DNA from: Clostridioides difficile
GTDB taxonomy: Bacteria > Bacillota > Clostridia > Peptostreptococcales > Peptostreptococcaceae
Direction: 5' to 3'
Assembly: GCA_024919175.1 (NCBI GenBank)
Contig: CP103804.1
Location: 3,782,001-3,846,000, forward strand
DNA: 64,000 bases
Shown: in pieces, positions 26,040-35,696 of the stretch
How positions within the stretch are numbered: position 1 is the stretch's first letter
How the letters are laid out: each line of letters opens with the position of its first letter
Notes under the pieces: generated by a model
What the model saw: the letters and a program-made list of their open reading frames with translations, nothing else
The model's database searches: none
What the model was told of the DNA's origin: nothing
Made by a program: the position numbers and the translations under genes

Positions 26040-27425
26040 TTATAATTTAGGTACAGAATGAACACATTCTCCATGTACATCATGAAGTGCTTCCATTAGT
26101 CCTTCAGATAAACTTGGATGTGGATGTATTGCATCCCCTACTTGTTCTACAGTTAATCCTAGATGAACAGCAAGTGATAACTCTGTTAATAAATCTGTAG
26201 CATGAGGACCTACTACTGCTGCACCTATTATTTTATCTGTTTCTTTATCAGCTATTATTTTTACAAATCCTTGGAAATGTCCTATAGCTTGTGCTTTTCC
26301 AAGTCCTCTAAAATCAAATTGACCTACATTGTATTCTACACCTTCAGCTTCAAGTTGTTTTTCAGTTTTACCAACACCAGCAACTTCAGGCTCAGTATAA
26401 ACACATCTTGGAATTGCTCTGTAATCTACTACTTTAGTTTTTCCTAAAGCATTTTCAACTGCAACGATACCTTCTTTAGAAGCAACATGTGCTAAGAAAG
26501 GAGTATCTATTATATCACCTATTGCATATATACCTTCTACATTAGTTTCAAGATGCTCATTAACTACTACTTTTCCTCTTTCCATTTCAATTCCTATATC
26601 TTCTACTCCAGAATTATCAAGGTTAGGTCTTCTACCAACACATACTAATGCATATTGTGCTTCTATAACCTTTCCATTAGAAAGAGTTGCAACAGCTTTA
26701 CCATCAACTACTTCACAAGTTTGTACTCCAATACCTGTAATAACTTTAATCTTATCTTTCTTAAATTGTCTAAGTAGTTGTTTAGCTACATCTTTATCTT
26801 CGTTTAATAGTATCTGGTCAACCATTTCAACTATAGTTACTTCTGTTCCTAAGGCTCTAAAGAATTGCCCTATTTCACATCCTATAACTCCACCACCTAC
26901 TATTAACATAGATTCAGGTATATCTTCAAGTCCAAGAACTTCATCACTAGTTATTACAATTTTTCCATCATATGGGAACATTCTTGGTACAACTGGAACA
27001 GAACCATTAGCTAGTATTATCTTATCAGCTTTTATAGATTCTACTGTGCCATCATCTTTTGTTACTTCTATAGTATTTTTATCAACTAATTTTCCAAAAC
27101 CATTAACTAGTTTTACTCCTCTTTTTTCAAATAGGAATTCTATACCACTTATTAATTGATTTACAACCTTATTTTTTCTTTCCATTATGGCAGTGAAATT
27201 TGGTGTAACTGTACCATCTATCTCTATACCAAAATCCTTTGCTTCTTTCACAGTATTTAATACTCCTGAAGAAGCAAGAAGTGCTTTAGTTGGTATACAT
27301 CCTGCATTTAAGCAAGTTCCTCCAACTCTTCTTTTTTCAATAACTGTTACCTCTGCACCAAGCATAGAAGCTTTTATAGCTGCTACATATCCTCCTGGTC
27401 CACCACCTACTACTACTATTTTCAT
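26040..27425 (-). CDS. lpdA: dihydrolipoyl dehydrogenase
   Basis: A 461-residue flavoprotein. The FAD loop VVVGGGPGGYVAA starts at residue 3. The redox-active disulfide is GGTCLNAGCIP near residue 40, the NAD loop GGGVIGCEIG is near 175, and the His-Glu pair HPHPSLSEGL is at the C-terminus. It reoxidises dihydrolipoyl-GcvH and makes NADH. Start: I chose ATG 27425, because GGGGGA lies seven bases before it; an in-frame TTG five codons earlier overlaps that site. It sits inside the Wood-Ljungdahl operon between metF and cooC2, a link to glycine metabolism. Confidence 0.94.
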   Translation of the reverse strand: MKIVVVGGGPGGYVAAIKASMLGAEVTVIEKRRVGGTCLNAGCIPTKALLASSGVLNTVKEAKDFGIEIDGTVTPNFTAIMERKNKVVNQLISGIEFLFEKRGVKLVNGFGKLVDKNTIEVTKDDGTVESIKADKIILANGSVPVVPRMFPYDGKIVITSDEVLGLEDIPESMLIVGGGVIGCEIGQFFRALGTEVTIVEMVDQILLNEDKDVAKQLLRQFKKDKIKVITGIGVQTCEVVDGKAVATLSNGKVIEAQYALVCVGRRPNLDNSGVEDIGIEMERGKVVVNEHLETNVEGIYAIGDIIDTPFLAHVASKEGIVAVENALGKTKVVDYRAIPRCVYTEPEVAGVGKTEKQLEAEGVEYNVGQFDFRGLGKAQAIGHFQGFVKIIADKETDKIIGAAVVGPHATDLLTELSLAVHLGLTVEQVGDAIHPHPSLSEGLMEALHDVHGECVHSVPKL

Positions 27426-27467
27426 CCTTAATTCCCCCAAACCTTATAATCTAACAATCTTTTAATA

Positions 27468-28349
27468 CTATAAACCTGCGGCATCTAGTATAGCAGGTAT
27501 ATTTTCTTCTGCTCCAATTGCCATTATATGAACACCATCACATAAATCTTCTTCTTTTAATTGTTTGATAAGTTCTCCTGCCATTTTTATTCCTTCACTT
27601 ACCCAGTTCTCTTTTCCAGCTGCTCTTAATCTTTCGATTTGGTCATCTGGAACAAATATTCCTGGTACATTTGCAGTCATAAATTTAGCCATTCCTGGAG
27701 ATTTTAAAGGTACTATCCCTGCTAATACCTTACAATCCATATCCCTTGTTAGTTCTCTAAACTTTCTCATTGTATTTATGTCATAAAGTGCTTGAGTTTG
27801 GAAAAATTTAGCTCCAGCTTTTATTTTCTTTTGCATTTTTAATAATTGAACTTCTATTGGAGAATATTCTGGAGTTACTGATGCTCCTAGATAAAAATCT
27901 GGAGAACCTTTTAATTTATTACCAGCCATATCCGTACCTGCCATTAGAGTTTCAGCAGTTTGAAGTATCCCTACAGAGTCTAAATCAAATACTCCTTTAG
28001 CCTGTGGATGGTCTCCTACGCTAGTATGGTCTCCTGTTAGTGCCAACAAGCCGTTTATTCCAAATACACCTGCTGACAACATTTCTCCTTGTATAGCTAT
28101 CCTATTTCTATCTCTCCCTGTTATTTGAATCACTGGCTCTAATCCAGCATCTTTTAGTAATTTACATGTAGCAAGAGAAGTTGCTCTCATAACTGCTGAT
28201 TGAAAGTCTGTCACATTTGCTGCATGAACTCTTCCAACTAACGGCTTTGCACATTCAATTAAATGTGAAAGGTCAGTCCCTTTTGGAGGAGCCATCTCAG
28301 TAGTAACTGCAAATTTTCCACTCTCTAGTGTTTCTCTTAATAAGCTCAT
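27468..28349 (-). CDS. metF: 5,10-methylenetetrahydrofolate reductase, catalytic subunit
   Basis: A 293-residue TIM-barrel flavoenzyme: VTTEMAPPKGTD at the start with the catalytic glutamate, AANVTDFQSAVMR, LLALTGDHTS and FFQTQALYDI are MetF motifs. It reduces methylene-THF to methyl-THF. As in acetogens, it is paired with metV, which overlaps its function; the two should form a MetFV complex. Ribosome site GGGGGA, 35 bases after metV. Confidence 0.95.
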   Translation of the reverse strand: MSLLRETLESGKFAVTTEMAPPKGTDLSHLIECAKPLVGRVHAANVTDFQSAVMRATSLATCKLLKDAGLEPVIQITGRDRNRIAIQGEMLSAGVFGINGLLALTGDHTSVGDHPQAKGVFDLDSVGILQTAETLMAGTDMAGNKLKGSPDFYLGASVTPEYSPIEVQLLKMQKKIKAGAKFFQTQALYDINTMRKFRELTRDMDCKVLAGIVPLKSPGMAKFMTANVPGIFVPDDQIERLRAAGKENWVSEGIKMAGELIKQLKEEDLCDGVHIMAIGAEENIPAILDAAGL

Positions 28350-28384
28350 CTCTAATCCCCCTTTTAACCTTCTAAAAAAAACTT

Positions 28385-29059
28385 TTATGAATTCGCTGTT
28401 GCTTCTTTCTTTTTCTTTGCACTTAAGCTTCTTGGATTATTTTGCTTAGAATAGTCTTTTGGTGGTCTTATTTCTGCTAAATTATCTAATTGCCCTATAG
28501 ATTCCAATCTTTCATATATTTTTATCCAAGCACAATCATTTTCTGGATTTACTTCACATTTACCATTTTTAGCTCCACCACAAGCTCCATTCATAAGACC
28601 TTTAGCACACATAGTTACTGGACATATTCCACCTGTCCAACCAAGTTCACAGTCTCCACAAGCTTTACAGGCTTCTTCATATTCCCCAACCCTTTGTACT
28701 TCCCCTATAAACAAAGTGTTGTTAGCTGGATAAACTGGTTTATTTTTTAGGTTTTTAACTATTGTTTGTGTTCCATCTCCACATGCTAAAGATAAAACTG
28801 CATCAGCTTCTTTAGTTTCTTCTTTTAGAGCCTTTAAGTCCTTTTTAGACTTTAAAAGGTTACAAGCAGGATCAAGCATTACATATCCTAAGATTTCTTT
28901 GCCTTCACCTTCAAGAGTTTCCTTCATTTTTAGAACTTCTTCTTCTCCACCACTCTTACAAGTCGCTGCACATTGATTACAACCAACTAAAACTAGCTTG
29001 TCAAAATTCTTTAAGTACCCTAGCACTTCTTCCAATGGTTTATTTTCAGAAATTATCAT
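28385..29059 (-). CDS. metV: MetV, iron-sulfur/zinc partner of MetF
   Basis: A 224-residue cysteine-rich protein. The N-terminal half has CNQCAATCKSGG and a Rossmann-like core. The second half is the MetF C-terminal-associated zinc/iron-sulfur domain with CKACGDCELGW, ICPVTMCAKG and ACGGAKNGKC. It partners MetF in the methylene-THF reductase of acetogens and feeds electrons to its flavin. Ribosome site is a six-G run, GGGGGGA. Confidence 0.93.
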   Translation of the reverse strand: MIISENKPLEEVLGYLKNFDKLVLVGCNQCAATCKSGGEEEVLKMKETLEGEGKEILGYVMLDPACNLLKSKKDLKALKEETKEADAVLSLACGDGTQTIVKNLKNKPVYPANNTLFIGEVQRVGEYEEACKACGDCELGWTGGICPVTMCAKGLMNGACGGAKNGKCEVNPENDCAWIKIYERLESIGQLDNLAEIRPPKDYSKQNNPRSLSAKKKKEATANS

Positions 29060-29094
29060 ATCTACTTCCCCCCTAAACCTTCCACAATATCTAT

Positions 29095-29967
29095 CTATTT
29101 ATTGTTTTGCAACTTACAAGCTTTAACTACGTGTTTTGCAAGTATAGATGTTGTAACTGAACCAACCCCCGCTGGAACTGGAGTTATCATCGACACTTTA
29201 TCTAAAACTGCATTTGTATCAACATCTCCACATAAATTTCCTTCTTCATCAACATTTATACCAACGTCTATAACTACTGCTCCATCTTTAACAAAACTTT
29301 CATCTACCATCTTAGCTCTACCAATAGCTGCTATCAATATGTCCGCTTCTGCAGCTACTCCTGATAAGTTTTTAGTCTTTGAATGGCATATTGTAACAGT
29401 TGCATGTTCACTTAATAAAAGCATTGATACTGGCTTCCCAACTACCATTGATCTTCCAAGAACTGTTACCTTACTTCCTTTTAAATCAACATTATAATGT
29501 TTTAATATTTCTACTACTGCTGTAGGAGTACATGGTGGGAATCCACTCTTATCACCTTCCATGACTTTAGCAGAATTTATTGGACTAAAACAATCTACGT
29601 CTTTTTCTGGTGCAATGACATATTTTATAACTTCTTCATTTAAGTGTTTTGGAAGTGGTCTAAAACATAATATACCATTGACATCCTTGTCATCATTAAC
29701 TTTCTTTAAAACATCAATATATTCTTCTTGAGTTATATCTTCAGCTAATTCCAAGACTTCAGTTGTTATACCAATGTTTTGACATCTTTTTAGTGCTCCT
29801 CTTTCATATGATAAATCATCACTTCTCGCTCCAACTCTAACTATTGTTAGCTTAGGATTTATACCTTCTTTAACTAGTAACTCGACTTCTTTTATTAAGT
29901 CTTCACTAATCTTATCAGCTACAGGTTTTCCTTTTATAATCTGTCCTTTAGTTGACATTACTTCCAT
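29095..29967 (-). CDS. folD: bifunctional methylene-THF dehydrogenase/cyclohydrolase
   Basis: A 290-residue FolD: the catalytic lysine motif YERGALKRC (K near 58), GILCFRPLPKHL, the PCTPTAV segment, and the Rossmann loop VLGRSMVVGKPVSMLLL. It interconverts methenyl- and methylene-THF and could also hydrolyse methenyl-THF, overlapping FchA. GGGGAG lies eight bases before the ATG; a second Met four codons in is possible. Operon member between fchA and metV. Confidence 0.95.
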   Translation of the reverse strand: MEVMSTKGQIIKGKPVADKISEDLIKEVELLVKEGINPKLTIVRVGARSDDLSYERGALKRCQNIGITTEVLELAEDITQEEYIDVLKKVNDDKDVNGILCFRPLPKHLNEEVIKYVIAPEKDVDCFSPINSAKVMEGDKSGFPPCTPTAVVEILKHYNVDLKGSKVTVLGRSMVVGKPVSMLLLSEHATVTICHSKTKNLSGVAAEADILIAAIGRAKMVDESFVKDGAVVIDVGINVDEEGNLCGDVDTNAVLDKVSMITPVPAGVGSVTTSILAKHVVKACKLQNNK

Positions 29968-30058
29968 ATATTCACAACTCCCCTACAAGCAAACTTAAAT
30001 TAATTTATTCTATATACCACATATTAATAACATAGTATCTACTTTCGTCATTTAAAAA

Positions 30059-30691
30059 TTATTTTCCAAGAGCCTTTTCAACTTTAGCATAAACTTCATC
30101 ACAAGTTTTAACGCCATCTTCAACTAATTTATCTACTTCTGTTTTTACTTTACTAACATATTCTTTATCTTGTATAGAATTTATATTTATAACTACATTT
30201 AATTGTCCACCAAGTATAGCAGCTCTTAAACATTGAACCCCTACACCAACATCGCTTATAGCAAGTCTTGAACCTTTATCAACTAAATCTTCATGTAACT
30301 TAATAGCTTCATAACAAACTCTTACTATATTTAATGGAACTTCACAAGCAACTTTTAGTGCTTTTTCCATTGTTTCTGCTTTTACTCTTTTTTCATCTTC
30401 TGTTTCTTTAGGAAGCCCATAAGCTTTTGATAATGGCAAGAAACATTCTGCATCATCATCTATCATTTTTAATAAATCTTTTTCTAACTTTCCTGCTTTG
30501 CTTAATATATCTTTTACGCTTTCTTCATACTCAGCATACTTTTTCTTTCCTATTGTAAGATTACATACCATACTACCTAAAGCCATACCAATTGCACCAA
30601 CTAGTGCGGCAGCCCCCCCGCCACCTGGTACTGCTTCTTTAGAAGATAGTACTTCTACAAAATCAACACAAGTTTTATCTGCTATTTTCAT
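30059..30691 (-). CDS. fchA: methenyl-THF cyclohydrolase / formimidoyl-THF cyclodeaminase family
   Basis: A 210-residue all-helical protein of the FTCD-C family: VPGGGGAAALVGAIGMALGS at about 20-40, CNLTIGKKKY, and DDDAECF-like segment. In acetogens FchA makes methenyl-THF from formyl-THF. AAGGAGG precedes the ATG. A hairpin lies between fhs and this gene and may shape the relative expression. The seven-C run near 30617 is simply the glycine tetrad. Confidence 0.92.
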   Translation of the reverse strand: MKIADKTCVDFVEVLSSKEAVPGGGGAAALVGAIGMALGSMVCNLTIGKKKYAEYEESVKDILSKAGKLEKDLLKMIDDDAECFLPLSKAYGLPKETEDEKRVKAETMEKALKVACEVPLNIVRVCYEAIKLHEDLVDKGSRLAISDVGVGVQCLRAAILGGQLNVVININSIQDKEYVSKVKTEVDKLVEDGVKTCDEVYAKVEKALGK

Positions 30692-30713
30692 GATAATCCT
30701 CCTTAAAAGGATG

Positions 30714-30751
30714 TAGGAAAATATCTCAAATTATCCTAGAGATATTTCCTA
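30714..30751 (-). promoter_or_regulatory. intercistronic hairpin between fhs and fchA
   Basis: A 13-pair stem with one bulge (30714-30727 with 30739-30751), not followed by a T run at once. It lies downstream of the fchA start when read leftwards, that is between the fchA and fhs reading frames on the plus map. The palindrome CCTTTTAAGG next to it contains the AAGG of the fchA ribosome site. It could be a processing or mRNA-stability element. Confidence 0.4.
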
Positions 30752-30775
30752 CTCTTTATTTATAAATTAATACAC

Positions 30776-32452
30776 TTAGAATAATCCAGCTATTACTCCG
30801 TTTTCATCAACATCTATTTTTTCTGCTGCTGGAACTTTTGGTAATCCTGGCATTTTCATTATTTCTCCAGTAAGTGCAACTATAAATCCAGCTCCTGCTG
30901 AAATTGATGCTTGTCTTACAGTTATTCTAAATCCTGTTGGTCTACCTAATTTAGTTTGGTCATCAGTTAAAGAATATTGAGTTTTAGCCATACATACTGG
31001 AACTTTAGTAAATCCAAGTTTTTCTAAGTTAGCTATTTCTTTATCAGCTTCTGGAGTATAATCTACACCATCTGCTCCATAAATTTTAGTAGCTATAGCA
31101 TTTATCTTATCTTTTATAGATAAATCATCTTCATAGCAGAATCTAAAATTATTTTCTTCTTCATCTAATAATCTTAAAACTTCTTTAGCTACTGCGATTC
31201 CACCTTCTCCACCTTTTGCCCATACTTCAGAAAGAGCAACATTAACGCCTAATGCTTTACACTTGTCTTCAACAAGTTTAAGTTCAGCTTCAGTATCAAG
31301 TGGGAATCTGTTTATTGCAACAACTGCTGGTAATCCATATACTTGAGTTATGTTTTCAACATGTTTTAATAAGTTTGGAAGTCCTTTTTCAAGAGCTTCT
31401 AGGTTTTCTTCATTTAAGTCTGCTTTAGCAACTCCACCATTGTATTTTAATGCTCTTACAGTAGCAACTATTATAACAGCATCTGGTTTTAAGTTTGCCA
31501 TTCTACATTTTATATCTAAGAATTTTTCTGCTCCAAGGTCAGCACCGAAACCAGCCTCAGTTATTACATAATCTGCAAAGTGCATAGCCATTCTTGTAGC
31601 TATAACAGAGTTACATCCATGAGCTATATTTGCAAATGGTCCACCATGTACAAATGATGGTGTTCCTTCAAGAGTTTGAACTAGGTTTGGTTTTAAAGCA
31701 TCTTTTAATAATGCAGCCATCGCACCATTAGCTTTTAATTGTCTAGCTGTTACAGGTGCACCTTCGTAGCTATATCCAACTATTATATTTCCTAATCTTT
31801 CTTTTAAGTCAGCTATATCACTTGCCAAACAGAAAGCTGCCATTATTTCAGAAGCAACAGTTATATCAAATCCATCTTGTCTAACTGCTCCATCACCTTT
31901 TTTACCCATACCATCAACGATATTTCTAAGTTGTCTATCGTTCATGTCTACACATCTTCTCCAAGTTATTTTCTTAGGGTCTAATCTAAGTTCATTTCCT
32001 TGGTGAATGTGATTGTCAAGCATAGCAGCTAAAAGGTTATTAGCAGCTCCTATAGCATGAAAATCTCCAGTGAAGTGTAAGTTTATATCTTCCATAGGAA
32101 CAACTTGTGCATATCCTCCACCAGCTGCTCCACCTTTAACACCAAATACTGGTCCTAGAGATGGTTCTCTTAAAGCAACTAATACATTTTGGTCTAATTT
32201 TGCAAATGCATCAGCAACACCAATAGTAGTAGTAGTTTTTCCTTCACCTGCTGGAGTTGGGTTTATAGCTGTAGTTAATATTAACTTAGCTTTTTTCCCA
32301 GTTTCTCTTTTTAGAAGATTGTAGTCAACTTTGGCTTTGTATTTACCATATAGTTCTACATCATCTTCACCTAGTCCTAATTTTTTTGCAACCTCTCTAA
32401 TATCTTGAGGTTTAGCTTCTTGAGCTATTTCAATGTCAGATTTAAATCCCAT
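30776..32452 (-). CDS. fhs: formate-tetrahydrofolate ligase
   Basis: A 558-residue enzyme with the ATP loop NPTPAGEGKTTTTIGVADAF near residue 60 and EPSLGPVFGVKGGAAGGGY. It activates formate with ATP to 10-formyl-THF, the first folate step of the methyl branch. I start it at ATG 32452: GGGAGGAG lies nine bases upstream and overlaps the six extra codons of an in-frame GTG start. Length is usual for the family. It lies about 240 bases after cooC, beyond a terminator-like hairpin. Confidence 0.97.
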   Translation of the reverse strand: MGFKSDIEIAQEAKPQDIREVAKKLGLGEDDVELYGKYKAKVDYNLLKRETGKKAKLILTTAINPTPAGEGKTTTTIGVADAFAKLDQNVLVALREPSLGPVFGVKGGAAGGGYAQVVPMEDINLHFTGDFHAIGAANNLLAAMLDNHIHQGNELRLDPKKITWRRCVDMNDRQLRNIVDGMGKKGDGAVRQDGFDITVASEIMAAFCLASDIADLKERLGNIIVGYSYEGAPVTARQLKANGAMAALLKDALKPNLVQTLEGTPSFVHGGPFANIAHGCNSVIATRMAMHFADYVITEAGFGADLGAEKFLDIKCRMANLKPDAVIIVATVRALKYNGGVAKADLNEENLEALEKGLPNLLKHVENITQVYGLPAVVAINRFPLDTEAELKLVEDKCKALGVNVALSEVWAKGGEGGIAVAKEVLRLLDEEENNFRFCYEDDLSIKDKINAIATKIYGADGVDYTPEADKEIANLEKLGFTKVPVCMAKTQYSLTDDQTKLGRPTGFRITVRQASISAGAGFIVALTGEIMKMPGLPKVPAAEKIDVDENGVIAGLF

Positions 32453-32567
32453 AACTGAATCTCCTCCCACAACCTAAATAGATTTAAAATATAATTTTTG
32501 TAAAAACTGTATTAATATGTAAAAATTATATTTTATAAGATAATTATACATGTAAAATTGCTTAAAA

Positions 32568-32610
32568 ACTAGCTACTAAGCTATTAAAATATCTTAACTT
32601 AATAGCTAGT
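32568..32610 (-). terminator. terminator-like hairpin after cooC
   Basis: ACTAGCT at 32568-32574 pairs with AGCTAGT at 32604-32610, and an alternative nine-base stem lies inside. TTTTT follows on the minus strand. It may partly separate cooS-cooC from fhs and the rest. Confidence 0.6.
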
Positions 32611-32692
32611 CATTTATCTAGTTAATCATTTATTACCTATCTAATACCTATTTATTGCCTTTAACCAACAACCCAATTATAAATCAAAATTT

Positions 32693-33472
32693 CTATTTAT
32701 CTTTAAGTGACATTAATTTCTCTTTTATTTCTTTAATTTGTGATTTTGTTATTTCACTAGAATCATATGGAGATTGATTAGCTCTATCAGAATCTATAAC
32801 ATCTTGATTGTAATAGATAAATCCTAAAGATTCCCCATCCTCTAAGTTTTGTATTATAAATTCTTCATCTTCTTTATTTCTGATTTTGTTACCTACAACA
32901 AATACCTTATTTACGCCTATATCATGACCAAGTTTTTTAACTTTTCTATAGGTTTGTAGACTTCTTTCTCCTGGCTCTACAACTACTATAAAAGCATCTA
33001 CACCTTGGGCTGTTCCTCTTCCTAAGTGTTCAATTCCAGCTTCCATATCCATAATAACTACATCTTTATTTTGTAGTATTAAGTGTGAACAGAGTCTTTT
33101 TAAAAGAACGTGCTCTGGGCATACACATCCAGTACCACCAGAATCTACTGTCCCTAATGTAAGTAATCTCACTCCGTTGTATTCTTTGCAGAAATTTTCA
33201 GGTATATCGTCTACTTTAGGATTCATCTTAAACATTTTTCCAAATGAACCTACAGAAGCAGCTGTTCTATCTGAAACTAACTTTTTCATTTCTGATATAG
33301 GTACTATTGATTCATATACTTCTTTTGGAAAACCTAGTGCTAAAGCTAAATTAGCATCAGGGTCGGCATCAACAGCAACAACTCTGTATCCGTCTTCAGC
33401 AAACATCCTAGAGAGCATTGAAGAAAAAGTCGTTTTACCTACTCCACCTTTACCTGTTATTGCTATCTTCAT
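32693..33472 (-). CDS. cooC: CooC-type nickel-insertion ATPase for CO dehydrogenase
   Basis: A 259-residue P-loop ATPase: MKIAITGKGGVGKTTFSSML, VDADPDANLALALGFP, the nickel-binding CxC in TGCVCPEHVLL near 110, and MDMEAGIEHLGRG. CooC dimers insert nickel into the C-cluster of CO dehydrogenase. It lies next to cooS. I chose ATG 33472 with AAAGGTGG upstream over a GTG four codons earlier that sits in the ribosome site. Confidence 0.92.
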   Translation of the reverse strand: MKIAITGKGGVGKTTFSSMLSRMFAEDGYRVVAVDADPDANLALALGFPKEVYESIVPISEMKKLVSDRTAASVGSFGKMFKMNPKVDDIPENFCKEYNGVRLLTLGTVDSGGTGCVCPEHVLLKRLCSHLILQNKDVVIMDMEAGIEHLGRGTAQGVDAFIVVVEPGERSLQTYRKVKKLGHDIGVNKVFVVGNKIRNKEDEEFIIQNLEDGESLGFIYYNQDVIDSDRANQSPYDSSEITKSQIKEIKEKLMSLKDK

Positions 33473-33776
33473 AATCCCTACCACCTTTATTACTATTTGC
33501 TTTTTATTTTATTTATTTATTTTTAGTGTAGTTATCTATTTTTTTAACACTAAAAATAAACTACAGCTAGTCCTTACAGGAACCAATTACATTTACCTTA
33601 CTAGCTTTTCAAAGCAGCATGTATAGTTTTAGTATTCTTCATTATATTGTTTATATTTTATTTATTCAGTATATTCATTGTATTTCGATGTTCTTTTCTT
33701 TTAATGTTTGACTTTATTCAACCATAAAATCTTTATTTAGGTATAAAATCGTTTTTTCTAAGCCTTCAGGCATTTT
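33473..33776. other. 304-base gap between cooS and cooC
   Basis: No gene seen. It holds a ten-base stem (33520-33529 with 33547-33556) without a T run, and a short GCCT/AGGC hairpin right after the cooS stop. cooC may have its own promoter here. Confidence 0.4.
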
Positions 33777-35696
33777 CTAAGCTTCTGCTTCAACGCCCAT
33801 TTTTTCTTCAACTAATGCTTCGAAGTGAACACGTTTCTTTTCTATATCTTCTATTATTGTAGCTGCTAACTCTTTTGGATTTGTATTTACAGTAAATGTT
33901 GCACCAACTTTATCTTTTAATTCGCTAGTTAATATATCTACTGCTCTTGAAGAACCAGCTATTGGAGGCATTATTCCTAGATAAGTGTCTATACCAGAAG
34001 CTACAACATAACATCCTATAGCAACTGCTTTTTCTGACATCCACTCTGGAGCTATACCTACAACTGGAAGGTCACACATATCCATATCTAAGTAATTAGC
34101 TGCTGCTCCAACTAAATCTAATATACGGCTTATATCAACGCAAGAACCCATATGTAGTACTGGTGGGATTCCTACTAATTTACAGACAGTTGCAAGACCT
34201 TTACCTGCATATTTTTCTGCTGCATCAGTTTCCATTAAACCAAATTTTGCTGCTGCTGAAGCACCACATCCTGTAGTAACTACTATTATGTCATTTTTAA
34301 TTAATTCTTTCATTATTGTTACATGAGCCTCGTTTGAAACTCCTTTAGCGTTGTTACATCCAACTACACCAGCTGCTCCTCTTAATACTCCAGATTTTAA
34401 ACAGTCTGTTAATGGCTTAACTGTTCCTGCTGGGTCTATATGAGAGTTTACAACTCTGTCTAATTGATTTACTACTGCTTCTACACTATACCCAACTGTT
34501 GCCCCTGATTTTAATTCAGGTATAAGTACTTTTGATTTATCTCTATTTTTAAAGTTTAAGATTGCTTCTTTAACTATTGATTTAGCATCATCAAGAGCTT
34601 GTTCTTCTCTAAATTCAATATAAGTTGAACCTGTTATTTTAGCTTTTGGAGAAGTTGTTACAAATTTAGTATGGTAACAATCTGCTACTCTAGCTAATGC
34701 AGGGAATATACATTGAACGTCAACTATTACAGCTTCAACTGCTCCAGTTACTATTGCAAGTTCTTGTTGGTGGAAGTCTCCTGCTATTTTTACACCATGT
34801 CTCATTGTGATTTCATTACCTGTACAGCACATCCCAGCTAAGTTTATTCCATCTGCTCCAACTTCTTTAGCTAAAGCTACTAATTCTGGTTCTTCTGAAG
34901 CTAAAACTATCATTTCTGATAATGCTGGCTCATGTCCATGTAATATTATATTAACTTTATTTTCTTCTAATACTGCTAAGTTAGCTTCTGTTCTTCTTGG
35001 TACTGGAGTTCCAAATAAGATATCGCTTAGACGAGTACCTATCATAGAACCACCCCAACCATCAGCCATAGAAGTTCTTAGACTCATGTGTATTAAACTA
35101 TCTATATCACCAGTACATCCTATATGAGTAGAGTGCATTATTGTTGCAATCTCTCTATCTATAGCTCTTGGTTCTATAGCATATTCTTTCCATATTTTTT
35201 GTCTTGGTTCTGGTGCATTTTTTATAAATCTTAATGTCCCAAAAGGTTTACCAAATTCCATTAATGCAATTTCTGCTACTTCATGTGCTACATCATAGAT
35301 ATCTCTACCTTCTGTTTCTACATCCCATTCTTTAGCTAAAGTAATTAATTTAGCTTCATCTCTTATTTTATAGTTTCCATTTGGATCAGCTAATGCTAAT
35401 GTATGTGCTATATCTCTAGCATGGTCTGAATGGGCAGCTGTCCCACCAGCAACCATTCTTGCAAAGTTTCTACCTACTATAGTGTGTTCATCTGCTCCAC
35501 ATAACCCTCTTGGAGTTTTAGGACTTATTCTACATGGTCCCATTCCACATATTCTACAGCAAACCCCTTGAAGACCAAAACCACATTGTGCTTTAAAGCC
35601 TGCTTTTCTATCATACATTGTTTCTACGCCTTCTTCTCTAGCTTTTGCTATCATCTTCTGGCTGTTTAAATCAATTGTTAACATTTTTTCATCCAT
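33777..35696 (-). CDS. cooS: anaerobic carbon monoxide dehydrogenase, catalytic subunit
   Basis: A 639-residue Ni-Fe-S enzyme. C38 and C46 fit the D-cluster; C47, C50, C55 and C66 the B-cluster (CCRICGMGPCRI, LCGAD). C-cluster ligands follow in HSTHIGCTGD-type, CCTGNE, VVGCNNAKG, TTGCGASA and HMGSCVD motifs. It reduces CO2 to CO for acetyl-CoA synthase or oxidises CO. First gene of the operon. CooS and AcsA are close in sequence, so acsA is an alternative name. Ribosome site AGGGGAT. Confidence 0.96.
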   Translation of the reverse strand: MDEKMLTIDLNSQKMIAKAREEGVETMYDRKAGFKAQCGFGLQGVCCRICGMGPCRISPKTPRGLCGADEHTIVGRNFARMVAGGTAAHSDHARDIAHTLALADPNGNYKIRDEAKLITLAKEWDVETEGRDIYDVAHEVAEIALMEFGKPFGTLRFIKNAPEPRQKIWKEYAIEPRAIDREIATIMHSTHIGCTGDIDSLIHMSLRTSMADGWGGSMIGTRLSDILFGTPVPRRTEANLAVLEENKVNIILHGHEPALSEMIVLASEEPELVALAKEVGADGINLAGMCCTGNEITMRHGVKIAGDFHQQELAIVTGAVEAVIVDVQCIFPALARVADCYHTKFVTTSPKAKITGSTYIEFREEQALDDAKSIVKEAILNFKNRDKSKVLIPELKSGATVGYSVEAVVNQLDRVVNSHIDPAGTVKPLTDCLKSGVLRGAAGVVGCNNAKGVSNEAHVTIMKELIKNDIIVVTTGCGASAAAKFGLMETDAAEKYAGKGLATVCKLVGIPPVLHMGSCVDISRILDLVGAAANYLDMDMCDLPVVGIAPEWMSEKAVAIGCYVVASGIDTYLGIMPPIAGSSRAVDILTSELKDKVGATFTVNTNPKELAATIIEDIEKKRVHFEALVEEKMGVEAEA

